A stretch of DNA of 62,342 nucleotides. Origin: Pseudomonadota bacterium (lineage in GTDB: Bacteria > Pseudomonadota > Gammaproteobacteria > Steroidobacterales > Woeseiaceae). How positions within the stretch are numbered: the stretch's first letter is position 1; each line of letters opens with the position of its first letter. The stretch is taken from positions 1-62,342 of the forward strand of contig JACZWL010000015.1 in NCBI GenBank assembly GCA_022572185.1. Reading direction: 5' to 3'. Of this stretch, positions 1 through 8,986 are shown in pieces. Below the pieces are notes generated by a model, which was given only the letters and a program-made list of their open reading frames with translations, made no database searches and had not been told where the DNA came from. The position numbers and the translations under genes are program-made.

Positions 1-349
1 CAGACGCTATTGATTAGCTTACGAGCCGATAACGTCCTGTTAGTAAGCAACTGACCTCAACTGATAATTCGCCTAGCCTGGAAACGATCTCAAGCGGTCG
101 ATTTTGAGTTTTCACACAGCCTCGGCCGAAAGCGGTAGTTCGAATCGCTGGAGATTTAGTGGAACGAAGGACCACTATACCTCAGAAGCGGCCATACACA
201 TTTTGGTTGCGGAAAATTCAGTTCGAACTTCCGCTTCACACCCGATAGCGGCCCTTGAGCTGCTAGTATCCTGAAGGGCCGCTGCCGACCCAAAGCGGAC
301 GTCGTCGTGCCCGTCTCCTACACTTCGAGAGATCACTATCGGAGGACAT
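1..349. other. Repeat-rich non-coding strip left of the ASCH gene
   Basis: I see no convincing gene in this stretch. It holds several short motifs built around AAGCGG (near 92, 130, 184 and 293), the element GAAGGGCCGCT beside CCCAAAGCGGACG (about 272-301), and one copy of a 20-bp repeat listed separately. The good ribosome-binding sequence GGAGG at 341-345 belongs to the next gene. The look is that of intergenic mobile repeats rather than of a decayed gene. Confidence 0.5.
108..127 (+). repeat. 20-bp repeat, copy 1
   Basis: The sequence is GTTTTCACACAGCCTCGGCC. It recurs exactly at 1195-1214 in the same orientation and at 1038-1057 in inverted orientation. Copies 1 and 2 therefore face each other across the ASCH-domain gene, and copies 2 and 3 across 137 bp of non-coding DNA. 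The match with copy 3 extends to about 23 bp (GAG before, G after). Confidence 0.9.
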
Positions 350-352
350 GTG

Positions 353-967
353 ATGAACGCTGACCGAGTTAACTGCTGGCTGACGCAGTGGCCAATCGTC
401 TTGCTAGGGCGCTCGCAGACCTGCGGCATCATAAAGCGGATGAGACCACCGGTCATTGCTTTGGCTGCAAGTATGGTGTTGTCGACAGCTAGTTTCGGCA
501 ACCTTGCCTCACCGGAAGTCGAGGCATTTTGGTTATCGTGTCAGAGTAAACTTGAAACGTTGCCGGAGGATGGTTTTTACCGGATTCGGTATTTCGGCAC
601 CGACGCGGCAGTGGCCAAACTCTTGGCGGACTTGATCCGCAGAGGCGAGAAAACGGTTACCTTCACAACTCCGTGGATTTATGCGCACAATCGAAATGCT
701 ACGCCCGTGGCTGGCGGCTATACGATTGTTACCGATTTTGCCGGTACGCCCGAGTTGATTTTGCGCACTACCGGAGTGAAGACGATGCGCTTCGACGAGA
801 TTTCCGAGCGGGAAAGCCAGTTCGAGGGTCCCGGTGCCCGCCCGCTCGACGCCTGGCAGCGGATTCACTGGGACTATTTCAGTCAGGTTTTAGCGCCTAT
901 CGGTAAAGCGCCAGCGGATGAAATGCCTGTAACGGTAGAGTACTTTGAAGTGGTCTGTGCGGCATAA
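353..967 (+). CDS. ASCH-domain protein, possibly exported
   Basis: The product of about 204 residues resembles ASCH-domain proteins, which share a fold with PUA RNA-binding domains. Recognisable parts are GEKTVTFTTPWIY, the strand GGYTIVTDFAGTPELILRTT, FDEISERESQFEG and the end WQRIHWDYF. Its substrate is unknown. The start at 353 follows GGAGG (341-345) at good spacing; GTG 350 is in the same frame. An internal ATG at 440 would begin MRPPVIALAASMVLSTASF, which reads like a weak signal peptide, so the true start and location are uncertain. The gene stands alone, bracketed by inverted 20-bp repeats, and is probably accessory. I am fairly sure of the fold, not of any function. Confidence 0.75.
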   Translation: MNADRVNCWLTQWPIVLLGRSQTCGIIKRMRPPVIALAASMVLSTASFGNLASPEVEAFWLSCQSKLETLPEDGFYRIRYFGTDAAVAKLLADLIRRGEKTVTFTTPWIYAHNRNATPVAGGYTIVTDFAGTPELILRTTGVKTMRFDEISERESQFEGPGARPLDAWQRIHWDYFSQVLAPIGKAPADEMPVTVEYFEVVCAA

Positions 968-1037
968 ACGACACGAATGGGCCTCCAGAGTCTGACAACG
1001 CGAACATTGAGTAAAACTGCCAAAAGCGTCTGCTAAT

Positions 1038-1057
1038 GGCCGAGGCTGTGTGAAAAC
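1038..1057 (-). repeat. 20-bp repeat, copy 2 (inverted)
   Basis: GGCCGAGGCTGTGTGAAAAC is the exact reverse complement of copies 1 and 3. It lies 70 bp after the ASCH gene stop. With copy 3 it forms terminal inverted repeats of a 177-bp MITE-like unit (1038-1214); with copy 1 it brackets a 950-bp unit that carries the ASCH gene. Confidence 0.9.
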
Positions 1058-1194
1058 GCAAAATAAAAAGAATCGGTGGTAAATTGCACCGGCTCTCACA
1101 GTTATTCGATACCGATATGGGAAATCAGAATCTCGTTTGAGACGCCTTTGCAATCAAAGTGGAGTGCTGTCCCATCGGCTACGAAATTCGCCGA

Positions 1195-1214
1195 GTTTTC
1201 ACACAGCCTCGGCC
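1195..1214 (+). repeat. 20-bp repeat, copy 3
   Basis: Exact copy of the 108-127 element in the same orientation, followed by a GCGGCCCTTCG motif similar to the AAGCGG-type repeats on the far left. Confidence 0.9.
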
Positions 1215-1482
1215 GTTTGCGGCCCTTCGTTTCAACGGATTTGGAGCGTTTTGAACGACCGCTTTCGGGAAAAGCAGACATTCCCCTTTTTATTTTGTAG
1301 CAGCGTTACAAGCACCCTCATGACGTTATTCACGGGAACAATCTTTGCCCCCCGGCACCCCTCTGGATGGGACCCATTTCAGCAAGAACAGGCCAGTTTC
1401 TGACAATGCATGCAATCCACAATCTGGTCATGCTCACAGGATGTCATGCCTTCAATGTGATCTATCCGAAATCCTTCAGTAG

Positions 1483-1638
1483 ACCAGGCCACCCGATCCT
1501 GAATTGGTCGATCTGATCGAACAGGCGTTTCTTGAGGGGCAGATTGATAGCGAACGGGCTGACCTCGCCTATTTGTGGCTACAAGAAAGCAACGAAGACC
1601 ATATAGATATAGAGTGCTTTTCAAGCCCTAAACACTAG
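1483..1638 (+). pseudogene. Possible decayed small ORF
   Basis: Reading from 1483 gives TRPPDPELVDLIEQAFLEGQ and then an acidic, leucine-rich tail ending SSPKH before TAG at 1636-1638. The composition looks like real coding sequence, but no good ATG or ribosome site precedes it in frame. The only upstream in-frame ATG (1441) is separated from it by TAG at 1480-1482. It could be a gene remnant with a premature stop, or chance. I do not recognise a family. Confidence 0.3.
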
Positions 1639-1683
1639 GTGACCGGGAAAATATGTGGGTTCTTTTGTGGGCTTTATTCAGAT

Positions 1684-1718
1684 GACAAAAATAAGCCCCT
1701 GTAGAAACAGAGGCTTAT
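1684..1718 (-). terminator. Rho-independent terminator after tRNA-Ser
   Basis: On the minus strand ATAAGCCTCTG and CAGGGGCTTAT pair around a TTTCTA loop (11 bp with one T-G pair), followed by TTTTGTC. It lies 10 nt after the encoded CCA end of the tRNA. Confidence 0.85.
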
Positions 1719-1727
1719 CTCTATACT

Positions 1728-1818
1728 TGGCGGAGAGAGAGGGATTCGAACCCTCGAAGGGCTTCAAACCCTTACTCCCTTAGCAGGGGAGCGCTTTCAA
1801 CCGCTCAGCCATCTCTCC
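1728..1818 (-). tRNA. serV: tRNA-Ser(GCU)
   Basis: The minus strand folds as a long-variable-arm serine tRNA of 91 nt. The acceptor GGAGAGA pairs with TCTCTCC, followed by encoded GCCA. The anticodon stem CTCCC / GGGAG encloses CTGCTAA, giving anticodon GCU for AGC and AGU codons. The T arm has the usual GGTTCGAATCC. It follows csrA, the same order as csrA-serV in Pseudomonas. Serine tRNA genes are common island integration sites, and the accessory strip lies on its 3' side, but I found no duplicated tRNA 3' end. Confidence 0.95.
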
Positions 1819-1971
1819 TATTGACCGCCGGAAGCAACTTCGTACCGGCTTTCCGCGGACCACTTAGACGCAATCCGCCCCTGGCGCATGCTTTCATTCA
1901 ATGGCCGCGGTCGGACAGGGGGGCCGAATTATTACTTAGCGGGTGGTGCGAGGTAAAGGTCAGTGCCAGGC

Positions 1972-2178
1972 TCATTGTTCCTGGTCTGCCGGCTTTTCGG
2001 CTTCTTTGGCGTGCTTTTCGTTCTGGATTCGTTCGTATATCTCTTCCCGATGGACGGGCACGTCCTTGGGGGCATTGATGCCGATGCGAACCTGGTTTCC
2101 CTTGACGCCTAATACGGTAATGGTGATATCGCTACCGATCATTACTGTCTCACCGGCGCGTCGCGTAAGGATCAGCAT
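1972..2178 (-). CDS. csrA: Carbon storage regulator CsrA
   Basis: The 68-residue protein begins [15 protein letters not shown] and contains [22 protein letters not shown], the standard CsrA core of an interlocked beta dimer that binds GGA motifs in mRNA leaders. It acts in the cytoplasm as a post-transcriptional regulator of biofilm, motility and carbon metabolism. The tail [15 protein letters not shown] is variable, as usual. A clear ribosome site, AGGAG, lies 9 nt before the ATG. It sits between alaS and tRNA-Ser; the lysC gene often found between alaS and csrA in pseudomonads is missing. Confidence 0.97.
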   Translation of the reverse strand: MLILTRRAGETVMIGSDITITVLGVKGNQVRIGINAPKDVPVHREEIYERIQNEKHAKEAEKPADQEQ

Positions 2179-2276
2179 GACTTCCCACTCCTGCTTCGCG
2201 AGAGCTGGTCCCGCTTATTATTACGCCCGTTCTATCCCTTAGACGATCATGATTCTAGTCGATTTTACGGTCCTGT

Positions 2277-2292
2277 GCCCGTCTGGACGGGC
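2277..2292 (-). repeat. GCCCGTC hairpin after alaS
   Basis: A perfect 7-bp stem, GCCCGTC / GACGGGC with a 2-nt loop, lies 41 nt past the alaS stop. The same stem occurs after lpxC (40504-40521). There is no strong U tract, so it is either a weak terminator or an RNA 3'-end stabiliser. Confidence 0.5.
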
Positions 2293-2332
2293 ATATGGTG
2301 CCTCCGGACCTTATTCATCATCGGCCTGGCTG

Positions 2333-4993
2333 TCAGGCCAATTGTTCTGCTACCCAGCCCGGGACAGAACCGAGCGCGGCATCAAGGGCCTCCGGTTTGC
2401 TGCCGCCCGCCTGCGCGAAATCAGGCCTGCCGCCGCCTTTGCCACCAACCTGCTCTGCGACCGGACGGATGACATCGCCGGCACGAATCCTGTCGACTGC
2501 GTCTTTGGTAACACCAGCGGCCAGACGGACCTTGCCGTTGTCTACAGAGCCCAGTACGACCACCGCACTTTCCAATTTGTCCTTGAATCGATCGACTGCA
2601 TCGCGGAGCGTCTTGGCGTCGGCGCCGTCCATACGCGTCGCGAGAACGTTCAGGCCGCTGACGACGACGATATCTTCCTTGAAATCACTTGTTTTGCCAC
2701 TAAAGAGCTTTTGCTTGGTGGCATCGAGCTCTTTTTCAAGCCCTTTCAGCCGGCGGAGAAGCTGTTCCACTCTTGCGGGCACCTGATCCCGTGGACTGCG
2801 CAACAACAATGCAACGTTGTCCAGCGCAAGCTGATTCTCATTTATCCACGCCAATGCCTGCTTGCCGCCGACGGCCTCTATGCGACGAATGCCTGAAGCC
2901 ACGCCACCTTCCGACGTAATTTTGAAAACGCCGATGTCGCCCGTGCTGTTGACATGGGTGCCGCCGCACAGCTCAACCGAGAAATCTCCAAGACGCAACA
3001 CACGAACCTCTTCATCGTATTTTTCGCCGAATAATGCGATTGCACCCGACGCAACCGCATCATCGTATTTCATCAGTTTCGTGTCGGCTGCGATGTTCTT
3101 TCGGATTTCATCGTTGACGAGTTTTTCGATTTCATGGAGCTGTTCATGGGTAACCGGTTCATCATGCGAGAAGTCGAAGCGCAGGCGATCCGGCGCCACA
3201 AGCGAACCTTTCTGCTGAACATGCTCGCCCAAGACCTGTCGGAGGGCAGCATGCAGCAGATGCGTTGCCGAGTGGTGAAGTACTGTGGCCTGCCGGCGCG
3301 CACTGTCGACTCTGGCCGAAACCATGTCGCCAATACTGATTATGCCGTGCTGCACCGATCCCCAATGCGCGATTGCCTGATTAATTTTCTGAGGAGTGTC
3401 GCCAACAAAAAATGTTCCATTTGAGGCGTCGAGCACGCCGGCGTCGCCGATCTGGCCGCCACTTTCCGCATAGAAGGGTGTCGATTTCAGAATTACGACA
3501 CCGATTTCGTCTTTTTCGAGCGACTTGACGGGCTTGCCACTCTTGTACAGCTCGACAATTTCCGATTGTCCCTCAGTTTGCAGGTAACCAGTAAAGTCGG
3601 TCTTAACGTTCGACTTCTCCGGGAGAATCATCGTTACAGCAGTACCCGGATGTCCTTTCAGCGTCGCCGATCCGGCACTTGAACTGACTTTAAAACTGCT
3701 GGCGGCTCTTGCACGATCACGCTGAGCTTCCATATTCTCCTCATAGCCCTGTTGATCAATCGTCAGCCCGCGTTCACGGGCGATGTCGGCGGTAAGGTCG
3801 ACAGGAAAACCGTAGGTATCAAAGAGCTTAAACACGACATCCCCCGGTATTTCCTTACCATCCAAACTGGAAATTGCGGTCTCGAGGATCTCCATGCCCT
3901 GGTCCAGCGTTTTTGCAAAACGCTGCTCTTCCTTCTTGAGGGTTTTCTCGACGTGCGTTTTCGCTTTTACAAGCTCGGGAAAGTCTTCGCCCATTTCCTT
4001 GCACAGGGGTTCTGCCAATTTATGGAAGAAAGTGTCATCGACGCCAAGTTTCTTACCGTGGCGAATGGCGCGCCTGATAATTCTGCGTAATACGTATCCC
4101 CTGCCTTCGTTGCCCGGCAACACACCGTCGACGATCAGGAATGCGCAAGCGCGAATGTGATCGGCGATGACGTTCAATGAACTCGAGCCGTCATTTTTTA
4201 CGCCGAGAATTTTCGCCGTCGCGGCAATCAGGTTTGCGAACATGTCGATGTCGTAGTTGCTGTGTACACCCTGCAATACGGCCGCTGTTCGTTCGAGGCC
4301 CATGCCCGTATCGACCGACGGCTTTGGCAGCGGCGTCATCTCTCCACTCGCAGCGCGATCGAACTCCATGAAAACGAGGTTCCAGATTTCGACAAAGCGG
4401 TCACCATGTTCATCCGGTGACCCGGGTGGGCCGCCGGCAACTTCCGGGCCGTGATCGTAGAAGATTTCGCTGCATGGACCGCAGGGCCCAGTGTCGCCCA
4501 TCGCCCAGAAATTGTCTTCAGCGCCCATTCGTGAAAAGTGATCGGGATCGATCTTGATGTCATGGAGCCAAATGTCTGCGGCTTCGTCGTCTTGGTCGAA
4601 GACGGTGATCCACAGGCGCTCGGGAGGCAGGCCGAGATCCTCTGTCAGGAACTCCCACGCAAGTTTTATTGCCTCTTTTTTGAAATAGTCGCCGAAACTG
4701 AAGTTGCCGAGCATCTCGAAAAACGTGTGGTGCCTGCCCGTATAGCCAACGTTTTCGAGATCGTTGTGTTTGCCGCCGGCGCGGACGCAACGTTGCGACG
4801 TCGCCGCTCTCTTGTATTTTCGCTCGTCCAGACCGAGGAAAACATCCTTGAATTGAACCATGCCGGCATTGGTAAAGAGCAAAGTGGGATCATTGCCCGG
4901 TACCAGCGGCGAACTCGGGACCAGCTCGTGACCTCGCTCTCCGAAGAATTCCAGGAAGGCCTGACGCAACTCGTTGGTTGTCATGAATTTCAT
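2333..4993 (-). CDS. alaS: Alanine-tRNA ligase
   Basis: The 886-residue cytoplasmic enzyme charges tRNA-Ala. The N-terminal class II catalytic domain starts near [20 protein letters not shown] and includes [14 protein letters not shown]. The editing domain shows its zinc ligands in HSATH and CGGTHV. The C-terminal C-Ala domain carries the [15 protein letters not shown] signature. Length matches the family (E. coli 876). Two ATGs are possible: 4993 (given) and 4984, whose product starts MTTNELR and fits homologs slightly better. It lies 56 nt after recX and ahead of csrA, probably in one long transcript. Confidence 0.98.
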   Translation of the reverse strand: MKFMTTNELRQAFLEFFGERGHELVPSSPLVPGNDPTLLFTNAGMVQFKDVFLGLDERKYKRAATSQRCVRAGGKHNDLENVGYTGRHHTFFEMLGNFSFGDYFKKEAIKLAWEFLTEDLGLPPERLWITVFDQDDEAADIWLHDIKIDPDHFSRMGAEDNFWAMGDTGPCGPCSEIFYDHGPEVAGGPPGSPDEHGDRFVEIWNLVFMEFDRAASGEMTPLPKPSVDTGMGLERTAAVLQGVHSNYDIDMFANLIAATAKILGVKNDGSSSLNVIADHIRACAFLIVDGVLPGNEGRGYVLRRIIRRAIRHGKKLGVDDTFFHKLAEPLCKEMGEDFPELVKAKTHVEKTLKKEEQRFAKTLDQGMEILETAISSLDGKEIPGDVVFKLFDTYGFPVDLTADIARERGLTIDQQGYEENMEAQRDRARAASSFKVSSSAGSATLKGHPGTAVTMILPEKSNVKTDFTGYLQTEGQSEIVELYKSGKPVKSLEKDEIGVVILKSTPFYAESGGQIGDAGVLDASNGTFFVGDTPQKINQAIAHWGSVQHGIISIGDMVSARVDSARRQATVLHHSATHLLHAALRQVLGEHVQQKGSLVAPDRLRFDFSHDEPVTHEQLHEIEKLVNDEIRKNIAADTKLMKYDDAVASGAIALFGEKYDEEVRVLRLGDFSVELCGGTHVNSTGDIGVFKITSEGGVASGIRRIEAVGGKQALAWINENQLALDNVALLLRSPRDQVPARVEQLLRRLKGLEKELDATKQKLFSGKTSDFKEDIVVVSGLNVLATRMDGADAKTLRDAVDRFKDKLESAVVVLGSVDNGKVRLAAGVTKDAVDRIRAGDVIRPVAEQVGGKGGGRPDFAQAGGSKPEALDAALGSVPGWVAEQLA

Positions 4994-5049
4994 TGAAAAG
5001 TCTTAGGCCGGAGGCGGCAAATCAACAGCCAGTAGTGTAGCGGGATCAA

Positions 5050-5571
5050 CTAGTCATCACCATGCGGCGCAGTCGCCGCCTGGATCTGGCCTGACTCAAA
5101 ACCACGGTATTGCAGGAAGCGCATCTGTCGCGCCTTTGCTTTGAATTCGACCGGCAACTCGGCACCGAATTTTTTCTCCCGAGTTTGCCTGGCCAGGACC
5201 CTCCAGTCTTCGCCGCACTCCGACAGGAGCTCATCGACAAGGCCGGCTTCGAGATTTCTCTCACCAAGATCAAGCCGGATTCGAACTGGCCCCTTACCCT
5301 GATTGATGCGGGACTGAATAAAGCACTCGACAAATCGACGATCGCACTGCAGGCCCTCGCAAGTCAGGCGATCAACGGCGACTCTCGCCGTCTCAGTAGT
5401 AAATCCTGCGGCCTCGAGTTTGGCCTGGAGTTCGAGTCGGCCGTACTCGCGACGGGCAAGATAATCCATCGCCTTTTTGCGTGCCTTGACCGGATCGTTA
5501 AAGGGATCGTCCTCTCCGGGTGTGAAAAGGTCCTTGTTCAGCTCGTTGACGGAGTGAACTGTTTCAGACAT
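5050..5571 (-). CDS. recX: RecA regulator RecX
   Basis: The 173-residue protein has the three helical repeats of RecX, with the typical text ARREYGRLELQAKLEAAGF, RFVECFIQSRINQGKGPVRI and the tail RQMRFLQYRGFESGQI. RecX binds in the groove of RecA filaments and restrains strand exchange and ATPase activity. It follows recA by 75 nt, as in most bacteria, so it is likely made by read-through of the recA transcript. Confidence 0.95.
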   Translation of the reverse strand: MSETVHSVNELNKDLFTPGEDDPFNDPVKARKKAMDYLARREYGRLELQAKLEAAGFTTETARVAVDRLTCEGLQCDRRFVECFIQSRINQGKGPVRIRLDLGERNLEAGLVDELLSECGEDWRVLARQTREKKFGAELPVEFKAKARQMRFLQYRGFESGQIQAATAPHGDD

Positions 5572-5646
5572 CCGGGAACCCTCTACTTGCCTGTTTCGCA
5601 GTTGCGTTGCTGCCCCAGCCGCTCAAATAGCAGAGAGTTCTGCCAC

Positions 5647-6699
5647 TCAGGCTTCTTTGGCAACTGCCTCCGCTGCTTCCGTATCGGCCGATTGGCTTTG
5701 TTTCACTTTATCCGGAAGAAGCCTGGCACGAATTTGTTGCTCGATCTCGGCGGCCATCTCCGGATGCGTTTTCAGGAACTCGCGGACATTTTCCTTGCCC
5801 TGACCAATGCGGTCATTCTTGTAGCTGTACCAGGAACCGGCTTTGTCGATGATTCCCTGCTCTACACCGTGATCGATGATCTCGCCTTCGCGGGAGATGC
5901 CCTCACCGTAGAGGATCTCGAACTCGGCGTTCTTGAACGGCGGCGCTACTTTGTTTTTGACCACTTTGACCCGGGTCAGGTTACCGATAATCTCGTCGCC
6001 TTTCTTGATCGCGCCGATGCGGCGAATGTCGAGTCGAACCGACGCGTAGAACTTGAGCGCGTTGCCCCCGGTCGTTGTCTCCGGGCTGCCGAATATGACG
6101 CCGATCTTCATGCGAATCTGGTTAATGAAAACCACCATCGTGTTCGAACGGCTAATATTGGCGGCCAGCTTGCGAAGCGCTTGCGACATCAGCCTGGCCT
6201 GTAATCCCATATGTGAGTCGCCCATCTCGCCTTCGATCTCGGCTTTGGGCGTAAGCGCTGCCACCGAATCGATGACGATGATGTCGATGGCACCGGATCG
6301 AACCAGCATGTCGGTGATCTCAAGCGCCTGCTCGCCGGTATCGGGCTGGGATACGAGTAATTCATCGACATTGACGCCCAGTTTTTCAGCATAAGAAGGA
6401 TCGAGCGCGTGCTCGGCGTCCACGAAAGCTGCTGTACCGCCCAGTTTCTGAGCCTCGGCGATGACTTGCAGCGTCATGGTCGTCTTGCCCGATGCTTCTG
6501 GTCCGTAGATCTCGACGACGCGGCCCCGGGGCAGGCCACCGATACCCAGCGCAACATCGAGGCCGATCGAGCCGCTCGATACCACATCAATACCCCTTGC
6601 GCTGATGGCGTCGCCCAGACGCATGACAGAGCCTTTTCCGAATTGTTTCTCAATCTGGCCTAGGGCTGCAGCCAGCGCTTTCTTGCGATTTTCATCCAT
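5647..6699 (-). CDS. recA: Recombinase RecA
   Basis: The 350-residue protein from ATG 6699 starts [20 protein letters not shown], the normal RecA N-terminus; upstream in-frame codons encode no conserved sequence. It shows Walker A GPEASGKT, the Walker B-like [10 protein letters not shown], the DNA-binding loop 1 region ([18 protein letters not shown]) and loop 2 ([20 protein letters not shown]). It forms filaments on single-stranded DNA for recombination and triggers the SOS response by stimulating LexA self-cleavage. It follows thpR by about 115 nt. No E. coli-type LexA box (CTGT-N8-ACAG) is visible there, and there is no strong ribosome site. Confidence 0.98.
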   Translation of the reverse strand: MDENRKKALAAALGQIEKQFGKGSVMRLGDAISARGIDVVSSGSIGLDVALGIGGLPRGRVVEIYGPEASGKTTMTLQVIAEAQKLGGTAAFVDAEHALDPSYAEKLGVNVDELLVSQPDTGEQALEITDMLVRSGAIDIIVIDSVAALTPKAEIEGEMGDSHMGLQARLMSQALRKLAANISRSNTMVVFINQIRMKIGVIFGSPETTTGGNALKFYASVRLDIRRIGAIKKGDEIIGNLTRVKVVKNKVAPPFKNAEFEILYGEGISREGEIIDHGVEQGIIDKAGSWYSYKNDRIGQGKENVREFLKTHPEMAAEIEQQIRARLLPDKVKQSQSADTEAAEAVAKEA

Positions 6700-6814
6700 T
6701 TTTTTGTCGCCATAGAGGTGCCGAAAGAAGCCGCCATTATTCCATAAAAACCCGGCCGCAGGCAGCCACCGTGGCACGGACAATCGGAACTGAATATTAA
6801 GAAACGTGCCGAAC

Positions 6815-7324
6815 TTATTGTTTCAACGGCTTGTACTGCACGCCGGCCGGCGTCGAGACAGACTCGATCAGGTGGAAGTCGGACCATTGAAGTTCAACAG
6901 GCTGCGCCAGGCGGATTGACTCGAAGAATCTGGCCCGACGGGCAATCGTCATGTGCGGTTGGTAGCTGCGCTTTTCGGGCTGAAAGCCGAATCTCGTGGC
7001 TGCCTTTTCCAGCGATCTGACCAGCTCGATTAGCTGACTAGGGACGAAATCGGCCTGCAGGCACATGATCTTCGGCCTTGCCCAGAAATCGATCCGCTCG
7101 AATCTCAGTCTGATGGCCGGACTCCGTATGTTGGCCGCTGCCGCCTGCAATGCCGGTATGTCTTTTTCGGGAAAACCGCCGATGAATACGAGCGTCACAT
7201 GCAAGTTGTCACGCGAGATCCACTTGCCGGCGAGACTGGCCTTGCAGGGCTCTATTGCCGAGTCAATGATCTGCCGTTGCTTCTCCGACGGCCACAGGGC
7301 GAAGAACAGGCGACACTTTTTCAT
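6815..7324 (-). CDS. thpR: RNA 2',3'-cyclic phosphodiesterase ThpR
   Basis: This member of the 2H phosphoesterase family has both catalytic HxT motifs, HVT (in [12 protein letters not shown]) and HMT (in [10 protein letters not shown]), each expected to act on cyclic-phosphate RNA ends. In E. coli the enzyme was first described as a 2'-5' RNA ligase. The ATG at 7324 gives 169 residues starting [13 protein letters not shown], which fits the family. An upstream GTG at 7378 overlaps the pncC stop (GTGA) and would add 18 residues, so coupled translation from there is possible. Its place between pncC and recA suggests joint transcription. Confidence 0.9.
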   Translation of the reverse strand: MKKCRLFFALWPSEKQRQIIDSAIEPCKASLAGKWISRDNLHVTLVFIGGFPEKDIPALQAAAANIRSPAIRLRFERIDFWARPKIMCLQADFVPSQLIELVRSLEKAATRFGFQPEKRSYQPHMTIARRARFFESIRLAQPVELQWSDFHLIESVSTPAGVQYKPLKQ

Positions 7325-7374
7325 TCCGTCAGTTTGAGAATCGTCCGTGAGAACAGGCTCCAGCAGAAACTCAG

Positions 7375-7881
7375 TCACAATTCCCGCAATCGTTCGCGAA
7401 TGCCCTGCAAGGCGATAACGACTGTCTGCGCGCGTATGCTTTCGCGCTCTCCCTTCAGGAGCCGTTTCTCAGCGTCGATCTCCGGTTTGCCCTTATTCCG
7501 TGTTGCCCATGCGAACCAGACAGCGCCTACGGGCTTCTCCTCGGAACCGCCGTCCGGCCCGGCGATCCCGCTGACCGCAGCCGCGATATCGGCGCCGCTC
7601 AGATTCAATGCGCCCGCCGCCATTTCCTTGACGACCGCCTCACTGACCGCTCCATGCTCCGTCAGCGTTGCCGGGTTGACGCCGAGCAAGGACGCTTTGG
7701 CGCCGTCGCTGTAACTGACGATGCCGTAGGCAAAACAGCCGGAGCTGCCGGAATTGTCGGTGAGCGACTTGGCAATCCACCCGCCGGTGCAGGACTCGGC
7801 GGTCGAGACGGTTTTACCGGCGGCAAGCAGCTCGCCGACCAGTGCTTCGGAGAGCGTAGCTATGGATTCAAGGTCCGCCAC
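7375..7881 (-). CDS. pncC: Nicotinamide-nucleotide amidase (CinA C-terminal family)
   Basis: The 168-residue protein is a stand-alone CinA C-terminal domain: TAESCTGGWIAKSLTDNSGSS, the strand GIVSYSDGAKASLLGV, and SGIAGPDGGSEEKPVGAVW. PncC deamidates nicotinamide mononucleotide to nicotinic acid mononucleotide in NAD recycling, notably of NMN released by DNA ligase. Placement before recA is the classic cinA-recA linkage. Its start lies inside the end of the glycosyltransferase gene (14-nt overlap). Confidence 0.95.
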   Translation of the reverse strand: MADLESIATLSEALVGELLAAGKTVSTAESCTGGWIAKSLTDNSGSSGCFAYGIVSYSDGAKASLLGVNPATLTEHGAVSEAVVKEMAAGALNLSGADIAAAVSGIAGPDGGSEEKPVGAVWFAWATRNKGKPEIDAEKRLLKGERESIRAQTVVIALQGIRERLREL

Positions 7882-8959
7882 TCAGAATCGACTCGTAAAG
7901 TTGTACATGATCATCAACCATCGCTTCGATCGAAAAGTCGTTTTGCATGCGGATACGGCCAGCTTCACCGAGTTCGCGTCGTAAAGCAGGACTCTCGATA
8001 AGTCTCGCAATAGCCCCCCGCAATGCCTCGACATCTTTCGGTGGCACCAGCAGGCCGGTCTCACCGTCCGCTACCGCTTCGGGTAAGCCCCCAGCCGCGA
8101 ATCCTACCACCGGAACACCGGCCGCCGCCGCTTTCAGGACCGCAACGCCCAGCCCTTCGGCGAGGGCCGGATGCACGAGCAGATCCAGACAAGCCAGGTA
8201 ATCGTCGAGATCCCGCCTGAAACCTGCAAATTGCACCAGGCCGCTCAAGCCCAGCTTTGCGATCTGCGCCCGCAGTTCTGTCTCGAGCGGGCCCTGGCCG
8301 AAAATGATGACCTTGAGCTGCGGGTAGTTGGCCTTGAGTTGCGCCACGGCTTCAAGCAGATACCGGTGACCCTTGCGCGGAATCAGTTGGGCGATTACGG
8401 CCACCGCAAAATCGCCATCGGACAAGCCGAACTCGACCCGAAACGCCTCCTGATCGGCTGGCGCCATGAATCCCTCGGTATCGACGGCATCCCGAATGAC
8501 CGTCAAGCGAGCCTCATCAAGCCCTGCCTTGCGCAATACGCAAGCGATCGCTGCCGAGATCGCAATGACTTTGCAAAAAGGCCGGTAACGCAATCCGGCG
8601 ATCAGCGGCGACTCCGTGTTATCGACCCGCCTGGAGATGACTGCCGGAATCGAGGTGCCGGTCACTGCCAGGCCGCCGAGAAAATCGCCGCCACGACGGC
8701 TGTGACAATGGATGATGTCCGGTTTTTGGTCCAGTACGCATTGGCGCAGGCGAAAGGCGAAGGCCAGGTCGTGATCACCGGCGCATTTGAGGTTGGCAAC
8801 GCTAACCCCCGCTTTGCGGGCAGCGAGGTCGATATCTGAGTCAGGCAGACAGACCAGAATATTGCCGATTCCCCTCTCCGTAAGCGCCCTGGTCAGGTAA
8901 AACACCTGCTGTGCGCCGCCATAAAGATGGCGTCCCGTTTCGACATGCAGTATTTTCAT
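7868..8959 (-). CDS. GT4-family glycosyltransferase
   Basis: The 363-residue protein has the GT-B fold of family GT4. The N-terminal acceptor half includes [20 protein letters not shown] and [16 protein letters not shown]. The C-terminal nucleotide-sugar half includes [32 protein letters not shown] and [19 protein letters not shown]. The usual E-x7-E pair is altered: the second Glu is Lys in EGLGVAVLK. Sugar and acceptor cannot be told; a lipid A, LPS or exopolysaccharide role is only a guess. It heads a minus-strand run into pncC-thpR-recA and is divergent from mutS with 27 nt between starts. Confidence 0.88.
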   Translation of the reverse strand: MKILHVETGRHLYGGAQQVFYLTRALTERGIGNILVCLPDSDIDLAARKAGVSVANLKCAGDHDLAFAFRLRQCVLDQKPDIIHCHSRRGGDFLGGLAVTGTSIPAVISRRVDNTESPLIAGLRYRPFCKVIAISAAIACVLRKAGLDEARLTVIRDAVDTEGFMAPADQEAFRVEFGLSDGDFAVAVIAQLIPRKGHRYLLEAVAQLKANYPQLKVIIFGQGPLETELRAQIAKLGLSGLVQFAGFRRDLDDYLACLDLLVHPALAEGLGVAVLKAAAAGVPVVGFAAGGLPEAVADGETGLLVPPKDVEALRGAIARLIESPALRRELGEAGRIRMQNDFSIEAMVDDHVQLYESILSGGP

Positions 8960-8986
8960 TGGGCACAGAATAGTTCATTTAAAACA

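Larger units (their letters stand above)
968..1727. other. Intergenic region with repeats, no intact gene
   Basis: This stretch separates the ASCH gene from tRNA-Ser. It contains 20-bp repeat copies 2 and 3 (1038-1057, 1195-1214), further AAGCGG or CCGCTTT-type motifs (around 1215-1285), a possible decayed reading frame (1483-1638) and the tRNA terminator (1684-1718). No intact gene is supported. Confidence 0.6.

Noticed and set aside
1-1300. Integron cassette with attC site
   Set aside because: No credible core-site pair (RYYYAAC / GTTRRRY) with attC-like spacing was found and no integrase is present; the 20-bp repeats fit a MITE better.
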